Shown: positions 1 to 4,692 of the stretch, piece by piece
Layout of the letters: the number at the start of each line of letters is the position of its first letter
Position numbering within the stretch: the first letter of the stretch is position 1
The notes under the pieces: model-generated
Seen by the model: the letters and a program-made list of their open reading frames with translations, nothing else
Database searches by the model: none
Told to the model about the DNA's origin: nothing
Translations under genes and position numbers: made by a program
Assembly (NCBI GenBank): GCA_002359075.1
Contig: DEQA01000120.1
Location: forward strand, 1-7,462
DNA from: Planococcaceae bacterium UBA3378
GTDB taxonomy: Bacteria > Bacillota > Bacilli > Bacillales_A > Planococcaceae
Length of the DNA stretch: 7,462 bases
Reading direction: 5' to 3'

Positions 1-3
1 TCA

Positions 4-372
4 TTATGAAGTGATCTTCGAAATGGAAGAAGAAACATTTTTGCTTTCTGTATAGGAGACGAGTGTTTGATTTAATAATAACCGTATGCGATTTAATATA
101 AGAATGACAGTTGCTTTGTAGCAGTCAGGGCAATCTCGCTGAATTTCCTTAAAGAAAAGTTGCAGAACGCGCAGCTCGGATGCTGATAAGCGTTTCAACT
201 GGATCGGAACACCTTGCTTGGGAGATAAATCTTGCATGAGATTAGCGAAATGGATATTACGCAAGCTGATATCTTCCAAGGTTAAGATCATGCGGATTGC
301 CAATGAGCGATGTCTCACATGAAAATGTTTTTGGATTAATGTATTTAGCGTTTTATAATTCTTTGCTTGCAT
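4..372 (-). CDS. Hypothetical protein, small basic helical, unknown function
   Basis: I do not recognise this gene. A 122-residue protein is read from ATG at 372 to TAA at 4-6. The open frame extends three codons further to a GTG at 379-381, but the ribosome binding site GAGGAG (minus strand, about 381-386) overlaps that GTG and sits 8 bases before the ATG, so the ATG is preferred. The sequence shows no signal peptide and no clear membrane segment, although a hydrophobic stretch lies near residues 85-100. It is rich in Lys, Arg and Leu, looks mainly helical, and has a C-D-C-x-x-C-like cluster (CPDC near residue 78). It lies 75 bases downstream of another leftward unknown gene and may be co-transcribed with it. 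A five-base inverted repeat (384-396) covers part of the ribosome binding site. The frame looks genuine because of the good binding site and uninterrupted length, but its function is unknown. Confidence 0.6.
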   Translation of the reverse strand: MQAKNYKTLNTLIQKHFHVRHRSLAIRMILTLEDISLRNIHFANLMQDLSPKQGVPIQLKRLSASELRVLQLFFKEIQRDCPDCYKATVILILNRIRLLLNQTLVSYTESKNVSSSISKITS

Positions 373-394
373 TTTTTTCACTCCTCTTTACAAG

Positions 395-400
395 AGTATA
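395..400 (-). promoter_or_regulatory. Possible -10 element before the 122-aa gene
   Basis: Minus strand reads TATACT at 395-400, a good match to the sigma-A -10 hexamer. No convincing -35 is found 16-18 bases upstream. Transcription starting here would leave almost no leader before the ribosome binding site at about 381-386. Weak call: the gene may instead be read through from the upstream unknown gene. Confidence 0.2.
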
Positions 401-447
401 TGTACCCTTGAATTTGAATAAGTAATCATATGGAAAGATAAAATTTG

Positions 448-915
448 TCATTCAATCTGACAAAGCAGCGGAACGATCTCTTCTTTCAATTCATGGAAAA
501 ATGCTGCTTCATCTTCGCTTGAAAAACAAAAGGAATGCCTTGCTTGAAACTGTTCGTAGCAGTTTTGAATCGTCGTACTGGATAGACGGAAATGGTGATT
601 GAAATGTTCCCTCTCCCGCGGATCACATAAATACATATAGCCTCTCGTCAATCGATAAAGCTGATGATACATATCCGATAGCTTCGCATAGCGCTCTTGG
701 TGAAACCGGCCGGAGCCTGTAGAGGCATTAATGAAATGACGGTGCTTTTCCTTCGCTTCCTGTAATACTTCCAGTTTCATGTTGGCTGTAAATAAAAGGT
801 GATTTCGTGAATTGTGTTCAGGCAGGTCCCGGTTCAGACAAGCTGTAACGATCTCTCTCATTTGGTCATATAAATCCTGGGCGGCTACCGCCTTTTCCTT
901 TGATTGAAAGAACAT
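448..915 (-). CDS. Hypothetical protein, 155 aa, His-rich, unknown function
   Basis: I do not recognise this gene. It runs from ATG at 915 to TGA at 448-450. A ribosome binding site GGGAG lies 9 bases before the ATG, which supports this start. The product looks cytoplasmic and mainly helical: no signal peptide, no hydrophobic segment long enough to span a membrane, and charged amphipathic stretches throughout. It is notably rich in histidine (11 residues, including H-F-N-H-H-F near residues 104-109) and has five cysteines, but I see no spaced metal-binding motif that would name a family. It lies downstream of glyS in the same direction, separated by the glyS terminator and its own probable promoter, so it is a separate unit. 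The 122-residue unknown gene follows 75 bases later with no terminator between them, suggesting a two-gene transcript. Confidence 0.65.
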   Translation of the reverse strand: MFFQSKEKAVAAQDLYDQMREIVTACLNRDLPEHNSRNHLLFTANMKLEVLQEAKEKHRHFINASTGSGRFHQERYAKLSDMYHQLYRLTRGYMYLCDPREREHFNHHFRLSSTTIQNCYEQFQARHSFCFSSEDEAAFFHELKEEIVPLLCQIE

Positions 916-947
916 AGCAAAACACTCCCTTATTACCCTTTTTATCC

Positions 948-977
948 ATTATAACTAATAAAAGGAGATTTTGTTCA
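948..977 (-). promoter_or_regulatory. Probable sigma-A promoter of the 155-aa gene
   Basis: Minus strand: -35 TGAACA (972-977, 4 of 6 to TTGACA), 18-base spacer, perfect -10 TATAAT (948-953). It would start transcription about 25 bases before the ATG at 915. A second TATAAT lies further upstream (992-997) without a good -35. Confidence 0.45.
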
Positions 978-986
978 TTTTGTTCA
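969..986. repeat. Perfect tandem 9-bp repeat over the -35 region
   Basis: Plus strand TTTTGTTCA occurs twice head to tail (969-977 and 978-986). The first copy contains the proposed -35 of the leftward 155-aa gene. It could be a binding site with two half-sites one helical turn apart (9 bp), or chance in AT-rich DNA. Confidence 0.5.
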
Positions 987-1144
987 TTTTTATTATAGGA
1001 AATTCTGTTTTATATACTGTGTAGCAGGAGCATGGCCTGACGTAAATATACATGCATTTGATGGATGCTTTTACTGTGCCTAAGCATGTGTAAAAGAAGG
1101 AACCTGCGTTGTCAGCTTCGTTTCAAGTCCTGCCTCATGTGCAT

Positions 1145-1178
1145 AAAAAGAGCTTATCCCGCGTTTGCGAAATAAGCC
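1145..1178 (-). terminator. Rho-independent terminator of glyS
   Basis: On the minus strand a GCTTAT arm (1172-1177) pairs with ATAAGC (1152-1157), with an inner CGC/GCG pairing (1167-1169 with 1160-1162) around a four-base loop, followed by five T (1149-1145). It lies about 11 bases after the glyS stop. There is no T-run on the plus side, so it works leftward only. The rest of 998-1144 shows no gene or structure I can support. Confidence 0.75.
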
Positions 1179-1188
1179 CCTGTTCATT

Positions 1189-2577
1189 TTAGAATTGTAA
1201 ATGCTTTTCGATGTAAGCTTTTACATCTGAAATCGGCATGCGGATTTGCTCCATTGAATCGCGGTGGCGCACTGTGACTTGACCGTCTTCTTTAGAGTCG
1301 AAATCGTACGTGATACAGAATGGTGTACCGATTTCGTCTTGACGGCGGTAGCGTTTACCGATAGATTGTGATTCGTCATAATCAACCGGGAATGCTTTGC
1401 GCAGCTCTGCCCACACAGCAGAAGCTTCTTCACCTAATTTTTTGGATAAAGGCAGTACTGCTGCCTTGAATGGTGCAAGAGCAGGGTGGAATCGTAGTAC
1501 GTTACGTACATCGCCGCCTTCTAATTCTTCTTCGTCATATGCATCACACAGGAATGCTAATGTTACACGGTCTGCACCTAAAGACGGCTCGATGCAGTAA
1601 GGAACATAGCGTTCATTCGTTACAGGATCGATGTATGTGAAGTCTTCACCTGAATGTTCCATATGCTGCTTTAAGTCGTAGTCTGTACGGTCAGCGATTC
1701 CCCAAAGTTCACCCCAGCCGAATGGGAAGCGGAACTCGATATCTGTAGTAGCATTTGAGTAGTGGGATAATTCGTCCTCCTCATGGTCACGCAGACGCAT
1801 GGAGTCTTCCTTCATGCCAAGGTTTAACAGCCAATCTTTACAGAAATTTTTCCAGTATGCATGCCATTCAAGGTCTTCTCCTGGTTTACAGAAGAATTCA
1901 AGCTCCATCTGCTCAAACTCACGTGTACGGAATGTGAAGTTACCCGGTGTGATTTCATTACGGAATGATTTACCGATTTGGGCAATCCCGAACGGAGTAC
2001 GCTTACGCATAGAACGCTGTACATTTTTAAAGTTAACGAAAATACCTTGTGCAGTTTCCGGGCGTAAATAGATTTCATTCGATGAAGATTCTGTAACGCC
2101 TTGATGTGTTTTAAACATTAAGTTAAATTGGCGAATGTCAGTCCAGTCATTTTTACCGCAGTCCGGGCAAGTAACTTCTAATTCGTCCATTTTCGCTTTC
2201 ATTTGCTCGAAGCTCATACCATCGACGATAATTTCTTTGCCTGTTTTCGTTAAAGAAGCGTCTTCGATTAATTTATCTGCACGGTGACGCGCTTTACATG
2301 CCTTACAGTCGATCATCGGGTCATTGAAGTTACCGACATGACCGGAGGCAACCCATGCACGCGGGTTCATTAAAATTGCTGCATCTAATCCTACATTATG
2401 TTCAGATTCCTGAACGAATTTTTGCCACCAAGCTTTTTTTACATTGTTTTTCAGTTCAACACCCAGCGGACCGTAATCCCATGTGTTTGCCAGACCACCG
2501 TAGATTTCTGAACCTGGAAAAACAAATCCGCGTTGTTTTGCCAAGCTGACGATTGTTTCCATAGATTTTTGAGCCAT
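1189..2577 (-). CDS. glyS: Glycine--tRNA ligase, single-chain dimeric (alpha2) type
   Basis: Charges tRNA-Gly with glycine using ATP, in the cytoplasm. The 462-residue length matches the homodimeric class II GlyRS of staphylococci and many Planococcaceae; B. subtilis instead uses separate GlyQ and GlyS chains. Visible landmarks: N-terminal catalytic entry with GGLANTWDYGPLG near residues 28-40; a zinc-ribbon-like insertion with C91-x2-C94 and C137-x2-C140; class II motif 2 around F205-R206-N207-E208 and the FRTREFEQME stretch (216-225); motif 3 EPSLGADR (330-337); C-terminal anticodon-binding domain from about 365. The start is taken as ATG at 2577, seven bases after AGGAGG; an in-frame TTG one codon earlier is too close to that site. 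The gene is leftward, divergent from ccpN, behind a glycine T-box leader, and ends at its own terminator. Confidence 0.97.
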   Translation of the reverse strand: MAQKSMETIVSLAKQRGFVFPGSEIYGGLANTWDYGPLGVELKNNVKKAWWQKFVQESEHNVGLDAAILMNPRAWVASGHVGNFNDPMIDCKACKARHRADKLIEDASLTKTGKEIIVDGMSFEQMKAKMDELEVTCPDCGKNDWTDIRQFNLMFKTHQGVTESSSNEIYLRPETAQGIFVNFKNVQRSMRKRTPFGIAQIGKSFRNEITPGNFTFRTREFEQMELEFFCKPGEDLEWHAYWKNFCKDWLLNLGMKEDSMRLRDHEEDELSHYSNATTDIEFRFPFGWGELWGIADRTDYDLKQHMEHSGEDFTYIDPVTNERYVPYCIEPSLGADRVTLAFLCDAYDEEELEGGDVRNVLRFHPALAPFKAAVLPLSKKLGEEASAVWAELRKAFPVDYDESQSIGKRYRRQDEIGTPFCITYDFDSKEDGQVTVRHRDSMEQIRMPISDVKAYIEKHLQF

Positions 2578-2584
2578 CAATATT

Positions 2585-2590
2585 CCTCCT
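2585..2590 (-). promoter_or_regulatory. glyS ribosome binding site, decides ATG over TTG
   Basis: Minus strand AGGAGG at 2585-2590 gives 7 bases to the ATG at 2577 and only 4 to the TTG at 2580, so the ATG is the likely start. Confidence 0.85.
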
Positions 2591-2615
2591 GTTTATTGTC
2601 CGGTAAACGGCAATG

Positions 2616-2663
2616 AAAAAAGCACCCGCCCACCGGACATATGATATGCCCGGGGACGAGTGC
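2616..2663 (-). terminator. T-box leader terminator
   Basis: Minus strand: 20 bases at 2644-2663 pair with 2622-2642 over 20 positions, counting G-U pairs, with a single bulged base (2632); the apex will open to a normal loop. Six T follow (2621-2616). This is the default OFF fold when tRNA-Gly is charged. Confidence 0.9.
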
Positions 2664-2691
2664 GTACCATTTGCACCCGCGGTTCCACCCC
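2652..2691 (-). promoter_or_regulatory. T-box antiterminator
   Basis: On the minus strand GGGG (2688-2691) pairs with CCCC (2652-2655), the UGGAACC bulge presents the tRNA acceptor-binding bases, and GCGGGUGC (2673-2680) pairs with GCACUCGU (2656-2663). It shares 2652-2663 with the terminator, so the two folds exclude each other. Confidence 0.85.
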
Positions 2692-2882
2692 GCTTGCTTT
2701 TTAGAAAAGGTCAAGCGTTTTCGCCAATGGAAAACCGCATGCCATCATAAAAAGCCTCTTTCAAAAAGTCAGCTCACGGGTGCCGTTTCGTTTTTCGGTT
2801 GCAGGCTTCCACCGTCCCTGCTCGCTAAATAAGTTGAAAAACTACTTATATCCCGCTCATCGCCTATTTAATCTATACTGTA

Positions 2883-2911
2883 AATATGCAATAAAATTGT
2901 ACCGGTGTCAA
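2883..2911 (-). promoter_or_regulatory. Sigma-A promoter of glyS
   Basis: Minus strand: perfect -35 TTGACA (2906-2911), 17-base spacer, -10 CATATT (2883-2888, 4 of 6). The start point would fall near 2876, just before the T-box stem I. An ACCGGT palindrome (2901-2906) abuts the -35. Confidence 0.65.
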
Positions 2912-2935
2912 CACTGAACCATTAAGATTTTATTC

Positions 2936-2965
2936 TTCGCAATCCGCGTTAGAATAGTATATAAT
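2936..2965 (+). promoter_or_regulatory. Sigma-A promoter of ccpN-yqfL
   Basis: -35 TTCGCA (2936-2941, 4 of 6), 18-base spacer, perfect -10 TATAAT (2960-2965). The transcript would start near 2972, leaving a leader of about 27 bases before the GTG at 2999. It is back to back with the glyS promoter, with about 24 bases between the two -35 boxes. Confidence 0.6.
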
Positions 2966-2998
2966 AATAGAGGAAAAAGTATAACATTATTTGAGGCG

Positions 2999-3637
2999 GT
3001 GAGTCCAATAGAACTCAATAAACGTCAGGACGCCATTTTACAAATTGTCAAGGAGAATGGCCCAATCACAGGTGAACAGATTGCGGAACGACTTCATCTG
3101 ACAAGGGCTACCTTAAGACCGGATTTAGCAATTTTAACAATGGCGGGCTTTTTAGACGCAAGACCACGTGTAGGATATTTTTACGCCGGTAAAAAAAATA
3201 CCGTATCCATCACGGAGTCGATGATGAATTTAAAAGTAAAGGATTTTCAGTCTATGCCGGTCATAGTATCTGAAAATATGACAGTTTATGATGCAATTCT
3301 GCACATTTTTTTAGAAGATGTAGGAACACTTTTTGTAGCTGATCAGGACAATCATCTGCAAGGTGTGTTATCCCGCAAGGATTTGCTCCGTACAAGCATC
3401 GGAAGCCAGGATCTAAATAAAATCCCAGTCAACATTATTATGACACGCATGCCAAACATATCGTACTGTTTAAAAAAAGATTCGCTCATATTAGCGGCAA
3501 ATAAACTAATCGAGCATGAAATTGATTCCTTACCTGTGGTGGATGAAACAGAAGAGGGTCTTAAAATTGTTGGCCGCCTAACAAAGACAAATATTACAAA
3601 GGCGTTTATTTCACTAGCGGAAACGCATGACCTGTAA
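2999..3637 (+). CDS. ccpN: CcpN/YqzB-type transcriptional repressor (HTH plus two CBS domains)
   Basis: In B. subtilis CcpN represses gluconeogenic genes (gapB, pckA) and the small RNA SR1 when glucose is present, sensing nucleotides through its CBS pair. This 212-residue protein has the same architecture and length. An N-terminal winged helix-turn-helix covers about 1-65, with the recognition segment TRATLRPDLAIL at 35-46. CBS domains follow at about 80-133 (with DVGTLFV and GVLSRKDLL) and 146-206 (IMTRMPN to VGRLTKTNIT). The start GTG at 2999 is chosen because the N-terminus then matches the MS-x-IELNKRQ start I recall for the family. The binding site is odd: GAGG lies only two bases before the GTG. 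It overlaps its regulator partner's control region: the next gene begins 10 bases after the stop. No site resembling a CcpN operator is evident in the upstream region. Function is by homology. Confidence 0.93.
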   Translation: MSPIELNKRQDAILQIVKENGPITGEQIAERLHLTRATLRPDLAILTMAGFLDARPRVGYFYAGKKNTVSITESMMNLKVKDFQSMPVIVSENMTVYDAILHIFLEDVGTLFVADQDNHLQGVLSRKDLLRTSIGSQDLNKIPVNIIMTRMPNISYCLKKDSLILAANKLIEHEIDSLPVVDETEEGLKIVGRLTKTNITKAFISLAETHDL

Positions 3638-3647
3638 GGTGTAGCCC

Positions 3648-4466
3648 ATGGAGAAATTACGTTTTTTTGTCGTGTCGGATTCCGTCGGTGAGACAGGGGA
3701 ACTGGCAGTAAAGGCTGTCGTCAGCCAGTTTAGGCCGCAATTTGAACAGGTAGAGATCCGCAGGTTTCCCCACATTCATGAGGAAGATCATTTAAAACAA
3801 ATAATAAGTATTGCCAAAAAGCAAGATGCCATTATAATTTTTACACTTGTCGAAAAAGAATTGCGCGCAGTATTATATGATCTAGGTGTTAAGCATAATG
3901 TTGCGGTAATTGATCTGCTTGGGCCTACGCTGGATCTGCTGGAAAGCAAGATTAAGCAAAAACCCCTTGAACTGCCGGGGATTGTGCATCAGCTGGATGA
4001 ATCCTACTTTGAAAAAATTGAAGCGGTGGAGTTTGCGGTAAAGTATGATGACTGCCGCGATCCGCGGGGAATCCTGCTTGCAGACATTGTATTGGTAGGT
4101 GTGTCACGTACATCGAAAACCCCTTTGTCCCAATATTTAGCCCATAAACGGTATAAAGTCGCCAATGTGCCGCTTGTACCGGAAGTCGATCCGCCGGCTG
4201 AATTGTTTATGGTGGATCCTAAGAAGTGTTTTGGACTTGTTATTTCGCCGGAGCAGCTGAATAACATACGCAAAGAACGTCTGATAGCTCTTGGATTGGG
4301 AGAAGGGGCTATATATGCACGGCATGACCGTATAGAAGAAGAAATTGAGTATTTCTATAAAATTGTAGAAAAAGTGGGTTGTGAGGTGATTGACGTAACA
4401 AATAAGGCAGTTGAGGAGACAGCCAACTGTATTATTGATAAAATAGAACAAGACAAGCTGCTATAA
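3648..4466 (+). CDS. yqfL: Pyruvate, phosphate dikinase regulatory protein family (YqfL, bifunctional kinase/phosphorylase)
   Basis: Members of this family (PSRP, DUF299) reversibly phosphorylate a threonine of pyruvate-phosphate dikinase or PEP synthetase, using ADP for inactivation and Pi-dependent dephosphorylation for activation. In B. subtilis YqfL was linked to CcpN-controlled gluconeogenic gene expression. The 272-residue protein begins with the typical FVVSDSVGETGE (7-18) and carries the P-loop-like GVSRTSKT (151-158), the expected place for the family's nucleotide-binding motif. Further family-like stretches are VPLVPEVDPP (174-183) and GLVISPEQL (196-204). The ATG at 3648 follows the site AAGGTG (3636-3641), which overlaps the ccpN stop codon, so translation is probably coupled to ccpN. 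A terminator follows. Whether a PPDK gene exists in this organism cannot be seen here, so the true substrate is inferred. Confidence 0.93.
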   Translation: MEKLRFFVVSDSVGETGELAVKAVVSQFRPQFEQVEIRRFPHIHEEDHLKQIISIAKKQDAIIIFTLVEKELRAVLYDLGVKHNVAVIDLLGPTLDLLESKIKQKPLELPGIVHQLDESYFEKIEAVEFAVKYDDCRDPRGILLADIVLVGVSRTSKTPLSQYLAHKRYKVANVPLVPEVDPPAELFMVDPKKCFGLVISPEQLNNIRKERLIALGLGEGAIYARHDRIEEEIEYFYKIVEKVGCEVIDVTNKAVEETANCIIDKIEQDKLL

Positions 4467-4471
4467 CCGAT

Positions 4472-4504
4472 AAAACCGCCTCTAGTAAAGGAGGAGGTTT
4501 TTTT
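4472..4504 (+). terminator. Rho-independent terminator after yqfL
   Basis: ACCGCCTC (4475-4482) pairs with GAGGAGGT (4491-4498) with one G-A mismatch, an eight-base loop and a run of seven T (4498-4504). It lies 5 bases after the yqfL stop and separates the ccpN-yqfL unit from dnaG-rpoD. Confidence 0.8.
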
Positions 4505-4526
4505 CACGTGTTTTTAGTAAAAAAAT

Positions 4527-4556
4527 ATGGAATTATTTTGTGGATTGTTTTATAAT
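4527..4556 (+). promoter_or_regulatory. Possible sigma-A promoter of dnaG-rpoD
   Basis: Perfect -10 TATAAT at 4551-4556 in a very AT-rich stretch; the best -35 (ATGGAA, 4527-4532, 18-base spacer) matches only 3 of 6. A vegetative promoter is expected here, because the terminator at 4472-4504 cuts dnaG-rpoD off from upstream transcription. Confidence 0.4.
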
Positions 4557-4627
4557 AATAAAATTGTGGTAAAAATACTTACATAGGGACGATAGTGTGA
4601 AAAATAATAAATTTTTTGTCGAAATTT

Positions 4628-4656
4628 AAAGGGTTTTTTCATTTTATCTCGAATTG
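4628..4656 (+). promoter_or_regulatory. Sigma-H-like promoter immediately before dnaG
   Basis: AAAGGGTTT (4628-4636), 11-base spacer, CTCGAATTG (4648-4656). The sigma-H consensus in B. subtilis is about RnAGGAwww, 11-12 bases, RnnGAATww. The -35 differs at one position (G for A); the -10 keeps GAAT but lacks the leading purine and has G at the last position. The start point would be near 4661-4664, a few bases before the AAGGA site. From memory, the B. subtilis rpoD operon also has a sigma-H promoter next to the primase gene start. Confidence 0.45.
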
Positions 4657-4677
4657 TGTTTAAGGACAAAAAAAAGA

Positions 4678-4692
4678 ATGGTGATTACATGA
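4678..4692 (+). other. Four-codon mini-ORF (MVIT) overlapping the dnaG start
   Basis: ATG at 4678-4680 opens a frame of four codons ending in TGA at 4690-4692, in a different frame from dnaG. Its stop overlaps the dnaG ATG (4689-4691) as ATGA. A possible binding site AAGGA (4662-4666) lies 11 bases upstream of its ATG. It may couple ribosomes onto dnaG, or be untranslated. Confidence 0.35.
4680..4685 (+). promoter_or_regulatory. Unusual ribosome binding site of dnaG
   Basis: GGTGAT at 4680-4685 complements the 3' end of 16S rRNA only through its GGTGAT part, without the usual AGGAGG. It overlaps the mini-ORF start. From GG to the dnaG ATG at 4689 is 7 bases, a normal distance. An in-frame GTG at 4656 has no binding site and would add 11 poorly conserved residues, so it is not used. 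Confidence 0.6.

Larger units (their letters stand above)
2609..2876 (-). promoter_or_regulatory. Glycine T-box riboswitch leader of glyS
   Basis: The leader senses uncharged tRNA-Gly and allows read-through into glyS. Minus strand, 5' to 3': lower stem I pairs GAGCGGG (2852-2858) with CCCGUGAGC (2772-2780). Upper stem I pairs GUUUUUC (2836-2842) with GAAAAAC (2790-2796). The loop between them has the conserved AGUA on one side and, on the other, specifier codon GGC (2782-2784) followed by the usual A. Stem III is a G-C-G-rich hairpin (2715-2738). The T-box core GGGTGGAACCGCG lies at 2678-2690. The core's UGGA complements the UCCA 3' end expected for glycine tRNA of Firmicutes. No clear stem II is seen, as in the B. 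subtilis glyQS leader. The 5' end is estimated from the promoter. Confidence 0.95.

Noticed and set aside
1010..1089. 25-codon minus-strand frame (ATG at about 1087) and a 10-codon plus-strand frame in the glyS to 155-aa gene gap
   Set aside because: Neither has a ribosome binding site or any recognisable sequence character; too short to support.
1397..1600. Plus-strand frames inside glyS (also at 1755-2071 and 2355-2549)
   Set aside because: Opposite-strand shadows of glyS; no sites or motifs support them.
2641..2832. 63-codon plus-strand frame across the T-box leader
   Set aside because: Its sequence is fully explained by the paired arms of the T-box RNA on the minus strand.
2880..2998. 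CcpN operator for autoregulation in the ccpN-glyS gap
   Set aside because: No sequence close to the operator pattern I recall from B. subtilis gapB and pckA is visible; ACCGGT at 2901-2906 is a short palindrome of unknown meaning.
4656..4688. Longer dnaG reading frame starting at GTG 4656
   Set aside because: It has no ribosome binding site, would add 11 residues absent from the family, and lies on the proposed -10 of the sigma-H-like promoter.
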